From CAZSXS01 sp964611385 (lineage in GTDB: Bacteria; Bacillota; Clostridia; Lachnospirales; CAYPQA01), in the NCBI GenBank assembly GCA_964611385.1, contig CAZSXS010000027.1, forward strand, positions 1 through 42,154: a DNA stretch of 42,154 nt. Direction: 5' to 3'. The translations under genes were made by a program, and so were the position numbers. Shown piece after piece: positions 30,881-40,471 of the stretch (position 1 is its first letter; each line of letters opens with the position of its first letter). The notes beneath the pieces are model-generated. The model made no database searches. It worked only from the letters and a program-made list of their open reading frames with translations, and had not been told where the DNA came from.

Positions 30881-32423
30881 AAATCCCTTCCCTTGGAGAT
30901 CGAAGCTTTCGTTTGTACTGGTCTGGTGTCAGCCCGTAATATTTAGAAAAAACCATACAAAAGTACGACACATTATCAAACCCAACCCGAACCGCCAGAT
31001 CCTTAATTTTAACTGAGCTTTCGGAAATAAGCAGCAGAGCATTTTTCATCCGTACATCCGTTAAATACTCGTGAATGGTTTTACCCATATGACTTTTGAA
31101 GATCCTGCGGGCTACGCTGGAGGAGATGTAGACAGAACTTGAAATTTCTTCCAGGCTGATGGGCTTGCTAAAGTTTGCTTCTATATAGTGCACCATAAGC
31201 TGTACACTATGCTTGGAGTTATCCAGTTTCGTGCTTAAGGTCAGGCCCTGCTTGGTCAATGCAATGATATCCTCAATATACTTCTTCATGTCGTTGATGT
31301 TGTCGTAGGTTTCCAAGGTGTTTAAAATAGTTCCCTTTTCCCGAATAAACATCTCCTCATCTACTTTCAAATAATAATCGTAAATCTTACAGATGATGGA
31401 AAAGACATTCGCTCGGATGGTATGTTTTTTGAGCTTTAGGGAGCGCATGATTTCAAAATAGTTGTTTAAGAGGCTTACATATTCTGTAGAGTTTTGGCTG
31501 CAAACAGACTTGATAATCTTTTCCTCATATTCTGTAAGCTTTGCCGGTGAATCCAGGACTCCCTGCTTGATGGCCGAATAGATTGATATGTTTACATGAG
31601 GATAATAAAACAAGTAGCCCAAGGCTTCCATAGCTTTCAGGTACGCTTCCCTTAGACTGACCATAGGGACGTCGCAGATTCCCACGGAAACCGTAAAGCC
31701 ATAGTGATTTAAAAAAATTGTATTTATGGTGTTGATTGTTGAAGGGTTAATGCTGGCAGAGAACTCCTTAAGGTATAGAATCAGTAAGTACTTTCCTTGC
31801 TCCAAATCAACAAGGGTATGCCCGTATTCCTGAAAGTGCTTTTCCAATTCCTTCTTTACAAAGTCTGTCATGACAGTGACTTGCTTTTCATCCTTGTTTT
31901 GGGTGTGAAATCCAAAATTATCAATTTTAAAGACGGCAACCAGAAAGCCTTTTCCGATGACCGGCTCATCATTGGGATCAATGCCAAATACAGCTTCCTT
32001 AATCCGTTTCTCCTTCAAGGCTTCCTGTCCAATGCTTGCTGAATTATAGGTCTTCAAGCGTGAGATTGCCTTTTCCAAGGCCGACAGCACAGCCGACTCT
32101 GTAAAAGGCTTTGTGATATAAGCCACTGCTTCTGCCTCGATGGCTTCTTGCATGTACTTTTTTTCATCGTATCCGGTCAGATAAATCACAGGAACCGTAC
32201 CATATTGTTCACGAATGCTTTTGGTCAAGGCGATTCCGTCCATAACAGGCATACGAATATCGGTAATCACAATATCCGGCTTGTTCGTTTTGAACAGCTC
32301 CAAGGCTTTTGCACCGTTTTGTGCAACGGCTGTCACTGTAACGGACACTTTTTCCCAGCAAACACTTTCATACAGGTCTTGCAGGATTACCTTTTCATCT
32401 TCTACTAATAAAACCTTATACAT
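30873..32423 (-). CDS. response regulator with AraC-type DNA-binding domain, YesN family
   Basis: 516 aa. The N-terminal receiver domain (YKVLLVEDEKVIL, phospho-Asp in DIVITDIRMPVMDG, then VIYLTGYDEK and AYITKPF) is followed by a long central region of about 250 aa and a C-terminal AraC/XylS double helix-turn-helix (SLEEISSSVYISSSVARRIFKSHMGKTIHEYL, KIKDLAVRVGFDNVSYFCMVFSKYYGLTPDQYKRK). The start at 32423 opens directly on the receiver fold; the longer frame to 32561 covers a repeat and a terminator. It probably activates the transporter and fucosidase genes. Confidence 0.94.
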   Translation of the reverse strand: MYKVLLVEDEKVILQDLYESVCWEKVSVTVTAVAQNGAKALELFKTNKPDIVITDIRMPVMDGIALTKSIREQYGTVPVIYLTGYDEKKYMQEAIEAEAVAYITKPFTESAVLSALEKAISRLKTYNSASIGQEALKEKRIKEAVFGIDPNDEPVIGKGFLVAVFKIDNFGFHTQNKDEKQVTVMTDFVKKELEKHFQEYGHTLVDLEQGKYLLILYLKEFSASINPSTINTINTIFLNHYGFTVSVGICDVPMVSLREAYLKAMEALGYLFYYPHVNISIYSAIKQGVLDSPAKLTEYEEKIIKSVCSQNSTEYVSLLNNYFEIMRSLKLKKHTIRANVFSIICKIYDYYLKVDEEMFIREKGTILNTLETYDNINDMKKYIEDIIALTKQGLTLSTKLDNSKHSVQLMVHYIEANFSKPISLEEISSSVYISSSVARRIFKSHMGKTIHEYLTDVRMKNALLLISESSVKIKDLAVRVGFDNVSYFCMVFSKYYGLTPDQYKRKLRSPREGIYE

Positions 32424-32459
32424 AGGCAGGTTCCTTTCACCCCTAGAACGGGCATTTTT

Positions 32460-32526
32460 ATCACAGCTGTAGAATTTATCTGGTAATTGAAGGTGGCTTG
32501 GTAAACTGTTTAAGAGACTGAGTATA
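32460..32526 (+). repeat. family-2 inverted-repeat element, copy 4 (partial)
   Basis: The right end TTTAAGAGACTGAGTATA is identical over 18 bases to copy 5 (reverse strand), and GGTGGCTTGGTAAACTG matches copies 2 and 3. The AGAATTTATCTGGTAATTG segment also matches copy 5. The left end is missing or diverged near the SD of the regulator gene. Confidence 0.65.
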
Positions 32527-32543
32527 TCTGATCCCATGGAGGA

Positions 32544-32582
32544 AAGGGGACGAGAAGCCACTAACAGCTTCTCGTCCCCTTC
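32544..32582 (-). terminator. terminator of the sugar-transport operon
   Basis: AAGGGGACGAGAAGC pairs perfectly with GCTTCTCGTCCCCTT. It lies 25 bp after the solute-binding gene stop, so it separates the transporter from the downstream two-component genes. Confidence 0.8.
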
Positions 32583-32606
32583 TTTATCTATCTGAGGCCT
32601 TCTTCC

Positions 32607-34226
32607 TTAATTGCCCCAAACCTTTTTACGGTTTTGGAATTTTTGATTTGAGATTTCGATGACTTTATCCAGACCAGCCTTTTTGGTTTCATCAAGCATG
32701 TTGTCGAAAGCCTTTGAGGCTTCATCTGCTGTCCCGGACAGGATTACCTTGGGTAAGGTTGAATTGAATATATCCGAAACTTTTGTGCTGATTAAAGCTT
32801 CTGGTGAACCGGAGTCAGGGCCTAAGTCATCATATAAGGTTGTGTCCCAAGCAGAGTCACCCAAATATTTTACTGCAAATTCCTTAACATAGTCGCGTTT
32901 TCCGGTCAAATCGGAGTAGGCTGCCCAGAGGTCGTAAGACTGACCGTCCGGTGCCAGACCGCTCTTAAATAACAATTCGTATTTTCTGATGCCGAGCTTG
33001 GTTAGCGTTGCCCAGAAGTCATCATTAAGCTCTTCCATGGCTTCCGGCAGAATGACACGCTTGTTGTCCTTCATCTCCCACATTTTACCTTCAATTCCCC
33101 ATTGTGTCAAATATTGACCTTCATCACTCATAAGGAAGTCAAGAAAATCTAAGGTACGTTCTGGATTCTTGTTTGCAGAGCTGATATACGTGAAGGTCCA
33201 GCCCAAAACGCTGGTAGGTCCATAGGTCGTCTTGGCTGGATCCACTCCGTTGGCTACTACCTTAAAGGGATACATCATATTATCCGGCGTATTGTTTCCG
33301 TTGGCATCTTTTCCCAGTATACTGTTAGCAGCGATATTCCAGTAGGCGTCCGGGGCACAAAGCACATAGCCATTGGATATTTTTTCGTCATAGAGCGCTT
33401 TCTTGGTCACAGGCCAGTCTTTGTCCAAGAGGCCGTCTCTGTACAGCTGGTTAATGAACATATACAGTTCTTTATAGCTTGGATTCTGTGAAATATGGTT
33501 GATGGTGTCGTCCTTTACATCATAGCTGACTAAGCCATACATGCCAAAGAAGCTTAGGCGCCAGGCACCGGTATTATCTGCGTTAAAGGCCAGAGGTATG
33601 GTTTCCTTCCCGTTGATAGTGGGATACTTTGCTTTCCAGTCCTTCAATAAAGAATAGAACTCATCCCTGGTAAAATAACCCTTGTCAACATACTTGTCAT
33701 AGTAGCCAAGTTCTTTGACATAATTCATGCGGATATTAAAGCCGAATACGGGAGAAGGCTGAACCGCACTGGTGAACCAGGAAGGAAGACCATACAGCTT
33801 GCCGTCTGTGTGCTTGATTTTCTTGTACGTGTCCCCAAGCTGAGCTGCAATGTTGGATCCTCTTTTGGCGATTAAGTCATCCAAAGGAATAACGGCGCCG
33901 TTTGAGATGTACTTATTATTGGCGGCAGCACCTCTGTCGATCGAAATAATGTCCGGTAAGTCGCTGGAAGCCAACATCAGGTTTAATTTTTCTGAGGCGT
34001 CTCCGGCCACAGGAACAAACTCCAGGCTCACCCCTGTTCTCTTTGTGATCTCCTTTGACACTTCCGTATCCCAGGTAAGGCTGGTCTTGAAGAATGCAGA
34101 TAAGGTGATGGGCTTCAAGGGATCCTCTGCGCTCTGGCTGCCAACGGACGAGGGCTCGGTGGCATTACAGGCGCTGACAGCGATCATTGTTCCTAACAGG
34201 CCTGCAAGTAGTGCTTTCTTTTTCAT
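32607..34226 (-). CDS. ABC transporter solute-binding lipoprotein (oligosaccharide, LplA-like)
   Basis: 539 aa. Signal MKKKALLAGLLGTMIAVSAC has its lipobox at VSAC (Cys20), then a Ser-rich linker. The mature domain resembles family 1 binding proteins of the LplA/YtcQ group, about 500 aa. The start at 34226 has AAGGAGG 9 bp upstream; 34250 lacks one. It lies 23 bp after the permease pair and binds the glycan imported by this CUT1 system. It is only distantly similar by eye to the other binding protein at 2259. Confidence 0.92.
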   Translation of the reverse strand: MKKKALLAGLLGTMIAVSACNATEPSSVGSQSAEDPLKPITLSAFFKTSLTWDTEVSKEITKRTGVSLEFVPVAGDASEKLNLMLASSDLPDIISIDRGAAANNKYISNGAVIPLDDLIAKRGSNIAAQLGDTYKKIKHTDGKLYGLPSWFTSAVQPSPVFGFNIRMNYVKELGYYDKYVDKGYFTRDEFYSLLKDWKAKYPTINGKETIPLAFNADNTGAWRLSFFGMYGLVSYDVKDDTINHISQNPSYKELYMFINQLYRDGLLDKDWPVTKKALYDEKISNGYVLCAPDAYWNIAANSILGKDANGNNTPDNMMYPFKVVANGVDPAKTTYGPTSVLGWTFTYISSANKNPERTLDFLDFLMSDEGQYLTQWGIEGKMWEMKDNKRVILPEAMEELNDDFWATLTKLGIRKYELLFKSGLAPDGQSYDLWAAYSDLTGKRDYVKEFAVKYLGDSAWDTTLYDDLGPDSGSPEALISTKVSDIFNSTLPKVILSGTADEASKAFDNMLDETKKAGLDKVIEISNQKFQNRKKVWGN

Positions 34227-34249
34227 AAAATCTTCCTCCTTTAAATTCA

Positions 34250-35149
34250 TTAAGATTTGACTGCACCTATCATCATTCCTTTGACAAAATATTTCTGTAC
34301 AAAGGGATAAACGAACAAAATGGGTAAGGTAGCAACAATGGTTGTAGCCATTCGGATGGAGCTTGAGGATACTGCATTAACCCTTGCTGCATCTGCGATG
34401 GCTTGGGCTGTGGACTCGCTGGCTCCAAGATCATATTTGTTTAAAATCTGTACCAGCAAAAACTGCAAGGTTTTCAAACTGGGCTTATAGGTATAAAGGT
34501 TGGTATCAAACCAAGAATTCCACTGACCAACGGCCAAAAATAGGGTAATGGTTGAAAGAACCGGTTTACACAGAGGAACCACGATACGGAATAAGCAAAT
34601 GATTTCATTGGCCCCGTCTATACGGGCAGATTCCTCCAGATCCGGTGGAAGGGATTCCATATAAATCCGAATGAGGATCATATAATACACCGAGATCGCA
34701 CCGGGGATAATGTAAACCCAAAACGTATCAATCAGCTTGACGGTTTTGAGTACCATATAATAAGGAACCAAGCCGCCCCCAAAGTACATGGTGAATACAA
34801 AAAACAAGCTGATGGCTTTGCAGCCGAACAGATCCTTTTTTGACAGACCATAGGCCAAAAGAGTGGTAAAGAAAAGAGAAAAAACCGTTCCGATGACTGT
34901 GCGTGAAAAGGAGACAAAGGCCGCCCGCAAAAGCTCTGTATTTTGGAATACAAGGATGTAACTTTCTAGGGTAGGCTTCCTCGGAAATAAGTACAAGCTG
35001 CCTCGGAGGGTGTCTGTAACATCATTCAAGGATAGAATCAAAATGTTCCAAAAGGGATAAAAACAGATGATAAAGATAATCAAAAGGTAAATCCAGATAA
35101 AGCCGTCAATCAATAGATCTTCCGCTGTCCATTTTTTTAACTTTTTCAA
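34250..35149 (-). CDS. sugar ABC transporter permease (LplC/CarB type)
   Basis: 299 aa with six transmembrane helices and the MalG-like EAA loop ESARIDGANEIICLFRIVVPLCKP that contacts the ATPase. The N-terminal DLLIDGFIWIYLLIIFIICFYPFWNIL is typical of the LplC/YtcP group. The start is TTG (35149) with AAGGAGG 9 bp upstream. It lies 12 bp after the partner permease. Confidence 0.93.
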   Translation of the reverse strand: MKKLKKWTAEDLLIDGFIWIYLLIIFIICFYPFWNILILSLNDVTDTLRGSLYLFPRKPTLESYILVFQNTELLRAAFVSFSRTVIGTVFSLFFTTLLAYGLSKKDLFGCKAISLFFVFTMYFGGGLVPYYMVLKTVKLIDTFWVYIIPGAISVYYMILIRIYMESLPPDLEESARIDGANEIICLFRIVVPLCKPVLSTITLFLAVGQWNSWFDTNLYTYKPSLKTLQFLLVQILNKYDLGASESTAQAIADAARVNAVSSSSIRMATTIVATLPILFVYPFVQKYFVKGMMIGAVKS

Positions 35150-35161
35150 TGTGATCCCTCC

Positions 35162-36091
35162 TTAAATGAGTGTTCGGCCTCTTATTTTGCCGGCAAAAGT
35201 ATTGGCAATCATCAGCAAGGCAAAATTTACAACTGTCTTAAAGAACCCAACAGCGGCACCATAGGAGTACATTCCGCTGCCGAAGCCGTAGCGGTAAGCA
35301 TAGGTGTCAATAACATCCGAATATTCCAAGATGGTAGGGTTGCCCATCAAAAGCTGCTTTTCAAACCCGGCATTCAGCAAGCCTCCAATGGATAGAACCA
35401 ACATAACGGCAACCGTAGGCATAATGCAAGGCAGGGTAATATAGAAAATACGCTGCAAGCGACCGGCACCGTCAATGCCGGCTGCTTCGTGCAGTTCATC
35501 ATTAACGGAAGTGATGGCGGCTAGATAAATAATGGAAGAATACCCCATTTCCTTCCAAGTAGTCGTTATACCAAGAACAAACCAAAACAACTGCCCGTTT
35601 TGGAAAAACAGAATCGGTGACTGAATCAGACCCAAGGACTGCATGGCCTCGTTGACAACCCCGGAGGAAGCCAGCATGGTCAGAAAGATGTTGGAGCAAA
35701 TAACCCAGGATATAAAGTGCGGCAGATAAGACATGGTCTGAACCAGCTTCTTAAATCTGGGGAGGCGGCATTCACTCAAAACAAGAGCCAAAAAAATCGG
35801 AGCCGGAAAGCTGATCAGAAGCGTAATGACACTGGTAGCCAAGGTGTTCCGTAAGATACGCGCAAAGTCTCCGGTTTCAAAAAAGTACTTAAACCAGGTA
35901 AGCCCAACAAATTCCTGCTTGAAAAAGGAGGTAAAGAAATTGGGAACAGGCTTATAGTTGATAAAGGACATATACAAGCCATACATGGGCGAATAGCAAA
36001 AGACCAAGGCCCAAACAATAGCCGGCAGCATCATCAAGTAAGTAAGCTTGTATTTCTTGATACTCTTTTTGAAGCTTAAAGACTGAATCAT
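35162..36091 (-). CDS. sugar ABC transporter permease (LplB type)
   Basis: 309 aa with six transmembrane helices, the MalF-side partner. Its EAA loop reads HEAAGIDGAGRLQRIFYITLPCIMPT. The N-terminal KLTYLMMLPAIVWALVFCYSPMYGLYMSF matches the LplB/YteP group. SD GAGGTG precedes the ATG. It is the first gene of the minus-strand transport operon. No ATPase gene lies nearby, so the pair probably uses a shared MsmX-type ATPase encoded elsewhere. Confidence 0.93.
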   Translation of the reverse strand: MIQSLSFKKSIKKYKLTYLMMLPAIVWALVFCYSPMYGLYMSFINYKPVPNFFTSFFKQEFVGLTWFKYFFETGDFARILRNTLATSVITLLISFPAPIFLALVLSECRLPRFKKLVQTMSYLPHFISWVICSNIFLTMLASSGVVNEAMQSLGLIQSPILFFQNGQLFWFVLGITTTWKEMGYSSIIYLAAITSVNDELHEAAGIDGAGRLQRIFYITLPCIMPTVAVMLVLSIGGLLNAGFEKQLLMGNPTILEYSDVIDTYAYRYGFGSGMYSYGAAVGFFKTVVNFALLMIANTFAGKIRGRTLI

Positions 36092-36128
36092 AGATCACCT
36101 CTTTTAGATTTTAAATATTCGCCGAATA

Positions 36129-36168
36129 CTTTGCAATGCAGTGATTATAAATTCTCTGCTCTTTGCAA
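36129..36168. promoter_or_regulatory. direct repeats and -10 element in the divergent control region
   Basis: CTTTGCAAT occurs twice, 31 bp apart, flanking a TATAAT (minus strand, 36144-36149) that could be the -10 of the permease operon. Roughly three helical turns separate the repeats, as expected for a regulator binding one face. No convincing -35 is visible for the minus-strand promoter, which would fit activator dependence. Confidence 0.4.
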
Positions 36169-36220
36169 TCTATAGCAACTTCTGCTTTTTATAACGGAAT
36201 CTGACCGATCATTTCCCGCG

Positions 36221-36249
36221 TTGACTTCACCAGAAAATGATTTTATAAT
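36221..36249 (+). promoter_or_regulatory. promoter of the GH29 gene
   Basis: TTGACT (36221-36226) and a perfect TATAAT (36244-36249) with a 17-bp spacer, 51 bp before the start codon. Confidence 0.85.
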
Positions 36250-36300
36250 GGATTTTGTAAGCAAGCGTTGTACCATTTTATTTGAGAAGGAGAGATTGAA

Positions 36301-37614
36301 ATGTCCAGCTATGTTACCAGAAAAACCCCCGGAGATACCCTGTGGTTTCAGCAGGATCGCTTTGGTATGTTTATCCATTGGGGCTTGTACGCCATGCCTG
36401 CCCGTCATGAATGGGTCAAGCACAACGAAAAAACCCCCGAGGAAAAATACGACAAGTACTTCAAGTATTTTGACCCCGATCTGTATGATCCGAAGGAGTG
36501 GGCAAGGCAGGCAAAGGCAGCAGGAATGAAGTATGCGGTAATGACCACCAAGCACCACGAAGGCTTCTGCATGTTCGACAGCCAATACACCGACTACAAG
36601 TGTACCAACACCCCTGCTGGACGGGATTTGATCCGTGAATATGTTGACGCTTTCCGGGCAGAAGGCTTACGCATAGGGTTCTATTATTCGCTGATAGACT
36701 GGCACCATCCTGATTTCCCTCTGGATCATCTGCACCCCAGACGGGACGATGCGGATGCCTTTGAACAAAGCAAGGACAGGGACGTGAAAAAGTATGCCCA
36801 GTACATGCGCGACCAGGTAGGGGAGCTTTTGACGAACTATGGTAAGATTGATATACTGTGGTTCGATTTCTCCTACTCAAAGGCAAGCTATGAAAAATGT
36901 CCGTGGATGAAGGGCAAGGGGAAGGACGACTGGGAAGCTGAAAAGTTGATTGAAGTAGCCAGATCGCTTCAACCCGGCATTATCATTGACAATCGAACCG
37001 AGCTGGAGCAAGACCTATGGACACCAGAACAATATCAGCCCCTGCAATGGGTGAAGCACGCAGAAAGCGGCGAGCTGGTGACCTGGGAGGCTTGCCAGAC
37101 CTTTTCCGGCTCCTGGGGTTATTATCGGGACGAAATGACCTGGAAGTCACCGGAAATGCTGATTCAGATGCTGATCAATACCGTATCCATCGGCGGCAAT
37201 CTCCTGATGAACGTAGGCCCCACCGCCCGAGGTTATCTGGACAGCCGCGCCCAGGAAGCTTTAAAGGTCTATGCAGATTGGATGAAGTACAACAGCCGCT
37301 CCATTTACGGCTGTACCATGGCCGAGCCGGAGTTCACAGCCCCCAACGGCTGCAAGTTTACCCAAAGCATGGACGGCAGCCGTCTGTATATTCATCTCTT
37401 TACCTATCCTTATGCCTACCTTGAAGTACCGGGCTTGGCCAACAAAGTAGACTATGCCCAATTCCTTCACGACGCAAGTGAAATTCTCTATATAGAAAAC
37501 ACAATAGACCACTTCAGCGAAGGAAGAACCCAGTCCGACAACCTCTTGGTTTTAAAGCTGCCGGTCATAAAACCGAATATGGTAGTTCCGGTCATTCAGT
37601 TATTTCTGAAGTAG
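36301..37614 (+). CDS. alpha-L-fucosidase, glycoside hydrolase family 29
   Basis: 437 aa, no signal peptide, so cytoplasmic. GH29 hallmarks are WFQQDRFGMFIHWGLYAMPARHEW at the N-terminus, AVMTTKHHEGFCMFDSQYTDY, GFYYSLIDWHHPDF, and the catalytic nucleophile Asp in DILWFDFSY (about residue 189). SWGYY and GGNLLMNVGPTARG follow. It removes alpha-linked fucose from imported oligosaccharides. SD AAGGAG precedes the ATG. Divergent from the sugar ABC permeases across a 209-bp control region, it probably acts on the sugar they import. The length is shorter than family members with C-terminal carbohydrate modules. Confidence 0.95.
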   Translation: MSSYVTRKTPGDTLWFQQDRFGMFIHWGLYAMPARHEWVKHNEKTPEEKYDKYFKYFDPDLYDPKEWARQAKAAGMKYAVMTTKHHEGFCMFDSQYTDYKCTNTPAGRDLIREYVDAFRAEGLRIGFYYSLIDWHHPDFPLDHLHPRRDDADAFEQSKDRDVKKYAQYMRDQVGELLTNYGKIDILWFDFSYSKASYEKCPWMKGKGKDDWEAEKLIEVARSLQPGIIIDNRTELEQDLWTPEQYQPLQWVKHAESGELVTWEACQTFSGSWGYYRDEMTWKSPEMLIQMLINTVSIGGNLLMNVGPTARGYLDSRAQEALKVYADWMKYNSRSIYGCTMAEPEFTAPNGCKFTQSMDGSRLYIHLFTYPYAYLEVPGLANKVDYAQFLHDASEILYIENTIDHFSEGRTQSDNLLVLKLPVIKPNMVVPVIQLFLK

Positions 37615-37632
37615 AAACAATAAAACCTGAAG

Positions 37633-37675
37633 AAAAAAAGAGAATCGTTCAGTGAATTTGGCGATTCTCTTTTTT
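37633..37675 (+). terminator. terminator of the fucosidase gene
   Basis: AAAAAAAGAGAATCG pairs with CGATTCTCTTTTTT, 18 bp after the stop codon. Confidence 0.85.
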
Positions 37676-37771
37676 GTTGCTCCTGTAAGATCAGAAGGAG
37701 GCCTTATCGAACTCAAGTTTTGCCTTTTTTCAAAAAAAACACAGTTCATTATGATTTATTGAATATAACAC

Positions 37772-37801
37772 TTGACTACCTTTACTGAAATTTGTTAGAA
37801 T
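37772..37801 (+). promoter_or_regulatory. promoter of the chemoreceptor gene
   Basis: TTGACT and TAGAAT separated by 18 bp, about 30 bp before the SD GGAGG. Confidence 0.55.
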
Positions 37802-37832
37802 CTTAAAAAATAATCGTGATGTGGAGGTTAAA

Positions 37833-40442
37833 ATGAAAAAATCCAATAAAAAATTATCATTAAAATGGAAGATTTCTATACCCACTATTGCCTTGCTTTG
37901 TATTTCCATATCCGTAATCTTGGTTGTTGTGTTGACGATTTTCCATCAGACATCTACCAAGCTAACAGAGGATTATACGATTGAAATGGCTTCCAATGCA
38001 GCAGGCGTTTTAGCCGGAAATGTTGAACGCCTTGCCGCTACCGTAAGCACCAACGGTAGAATCATTGAAACACTGCTCGATAAAGGCGAATTAAAAAGAA
38101 GCGAAGTTATTACAATCTTTGGGGAGCTTCTTTTATCTGTCGATGAGTTTGTGGGCATAGGAATTATGATGGAACAGGAAATTTTTGAGTTTGAGGAAGG
38201 ATTTGAATTTACTGACTCTTTGTTCCACCCGTATGTTTTCAGAACCTCAAAAACAGAATATGAATTTAATAGCATTGGTGATTACAATGATTTTAAGGAA
38301 GAAGATTATTTCTCTATCCCTAAGCAGACAGGGAAACTGTACATAACGGACCCATACGTTTACTCTGTTGACGGTGTAGACGTCTTGATGGTAACGATCT
38401 GTTTTCCTATTCACTATAAAGGGAAATTTGTCGGTGTTATCGGACATGATGTAGATGTCAAATTCTTTGAGGAAAATTTAGCCAATGTGCGAATTTTCGA
38501 AAGCGGATTTTTGTCATTGATCAGTTCAAACATGCATTTGGCCTATTATCCCAACACACAAGAGGACATAGGCAAATTGCTGATGGAGTCATCTTGGAAG
38601 TCGTATCCCGAGGACATAAAGGCTATTCAAAATGCAATAAACACAAAGCAGATTCAGTTTGTAGAATCTCGAGATGATGTTCTGAAAACGAAGATGGACT
38701 GCTACTATGTCCCATTTAGTTTTGCCGGTCTTGACAAACCCTGGGTAATCGGTACTTCCGCATATCCCAAAGAAGCAAATGCAGCCGTCAATTCAGGTAT
38801 ATTTTTGGGCATCCTACTCAGCGTCGTTGCCGCTATTTTGTCCTTGATCGCACTGATTTTTATTATTGGGCATAGAATTAAGCCCTTAAACAGAATTGCT
38901 GATATTGTTTCAAAAATGATTGAAACTGGTGATTTGAATTTAGATTTGAATACAAATGATATTCCCAACGATGAGGTTGGGCTTGTTACCGTCTCGTTTG
39001 TGAAGCTAACCGATATGATGCATGAATGGATCAGTGCGATGAACAGGGTTGCTTCTGGTGATTTTTCAATACTCATTAAGGAGCGTTCCGACAAAGATGA
39101 ATTTTCTAAAAATATGAACCAAATGATAGTGACTAGCAAGGGCTATATTAACGATATTTCTAGTGTTATGAACAAGTTTTCGGACGGAAACCTTTCAGTT
39201 AAAGTAAATGAGGAGTATAAAGGTGATTTTGCTCCCATTAAGAAGGCCATTAATGAAACAACACAAAAAATCCAGGAGTACATAGCCGAAATATCAAATA
39301 TCCTTTACTTGTTGAAAAACGGAAAGCTATCCGATTATATTCATGGCAACTTTGTAGGTGATTTTAATGCCTTGAAGTTATCTATTAATGAAATGATTGA
39401 TGTTCAAAAATCATACGTCTCTGACATATCACGAGTGATGGGTGAAATGAAAGAAGGTAATCTTAATGTTTCGATTGAGACAGACTTCCTGGGTGATTTT
39501 GCTCCGATCAAAACCTCTGTCAACGAAACAATCGGATTCCTGAAAACCTATATCAACGAAATAACCCGTATCCTGGGCTTGCTTGCCGACAAAGATTTGT
39601 CTTGCAAACTCAATATACAATTCAAGGGAGAATTCAAGGTTTTAGAAGAATCCTTGGGTAAAATTATCACTTCTCTTAATTATGTGATTCGTGACATTAA
39701 GCATGCAACCATCCAAGTTACTTCCGGCTCAGACCAAATTTCCAAAGGTTCACAGGTTCTTTCGCAGGGGGCAATACAACAGAACAGCCTCTTAACCGAC
39801 TTGTCTGATTCGACTACGCAGATCGTCAGCAAGGCGCAGGACAGCTCAGAAAACGCCAAGTCTGCCGTCCAAATGAGCCGTGAAACAGCCGCAGAGGTAG
39901 AAAACAGTAATAATAAAATGAAAAAGCTTGTTGAAGCAATGAATGAAATCAACACAGCCTCCACACAGATTTCCAAGATTATCAAATCCATTGAAGATAT
40001 TTCTTTTCAAACAAATCTGCTTTCCCTAAATGCTGCTGTTGAAGCCGCAAGAGCAGGGGAAACGGGTAAAGGCTTTGCCGTTGTTGCTGAGGAGGTTCGA
40101 GCGCTTGCAACTCGTTCGAGTGAATCGGCAAAGAGTACGGCTGAACTTATCGAAAAAGCGGTGCAAGCAGTTAAACACGGGAATCAACTCACCATAGACA
40201 CAGCTTCCTCTCTAAGCCAGGTCGTGGCAAAGACAAATAGTGTAAGTGAGTTAGTCAGCGAAATCGTTACAGCCGCAGAAGAGCAGCTCTCTGGAACGAA
40301 TAACATTAACCATGGAATTGAACGAATCCTTGAAGTCGTGCATTCCAATTCTGCAACAGCCGAGGAAGCCGCCGCATCAAGCCAGGAGTTGTTTGCACAG
40401 GCTGAATCGCTTAATGGACTTGTTGATCAGTTTAGAGTATAA
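37833..40442 (+). CDS. methyl-accepting chemotaxis protein with Cache sensor and poly-HAMP array
   Basis: 869 aa. TM1 is at about residues 12-37, then an extracellular dCache-like domain (about 38-310), TM2 at about 315-345, and a canonical HAMP (HRIKPLNRIADIVSKMI...). After it come about five tandem repeats of roughly 45 residues, each with a G-D/E-F motif (DEFSKN, GDFAPIKKAI, GDFNALKLSI, GDFAPIKTSV, GEFKVLEESL), forming a poly-HAMP stalk. The C-terminal signalling hairpin has NLLSLNAAVEAARAGETGKGFAVVAEEVRALA. It would relay a ligand signal to CheA/CheW. The start at 37833 follows GGAGG. Monocistronic. Confidence 0.93.
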   Translation: MKKSNKKLSLKWKISIPTIALLCISISVILVVVLTIFHQTSTKLTEDYTIEMASNAAGVLAGNVERLAATVSTNGRIIETLLDKGELKRSEVITIFGELLLSVDEFVGIGIMMEQEIFEFEEGFEFTDSLFHPYVFRTSKTEYEFNSIGDYNDFKEEDYFSIPKQTGKLYITDPYVYSVDGVDVLMVTICFPIHYKGKFVGVIGHDVDVKFFEENLANVRIFESGFLSLISSNMHLAYYPNTQEDIGKLLMESSWKSYPEDIKAIQNAINTKQIQFVESRDDVLKTKMDCYYVPFSFAGLDKPWVIGTSAYPKEANAAVNSGIFLGILLSVVAAILSLIALIFIIGHRIKPLNRIADIVSKMIETGDLNLDLNTNDIPNDEVGLVTVSFVKLTDMMHEWISAMNRVASGDFSILIKERSDKDEFSKNMNQMIVTSKGYINDISSVMNKFSDGNLSVKVNEEYKGDFAPIKKAINETTQKIQEYIAEISNILYLLKNGKLSDYIHGNFVGDFNALKLSINEMIDVQKSYVSDISRVMGEMKEGNLNVSIETDFLGDFAPIKTSVNETIGFLKTYINEITRILGLLADKDLSCKLNIQFKGEFKVLEESLGKIITSLNYVIRDIKHATIQVTSGSDQISKGSQVLSQGAIQQNSLLTDLSDSTTQIVSKAQDSSENAKSAVQMSRETAAEVENSNNKMKKLVEAMNEINTASTQISKIIKSIEDISFQTNLLSLNAAVEAARAGETGKGFAVVAEEVRALATRSSESAKSTAELIEKAVQAVKHGNQLTIDTASSLSQVVAKTNSVSELVSEIVTAAEEQLSGTNNINHGIERILEVVHSNSATAEEAAASSQELFAQAESLNGLVDQFRV

Positions 40443-40471
40443 GAAATTCATTAAAATATGACAAACAACAA

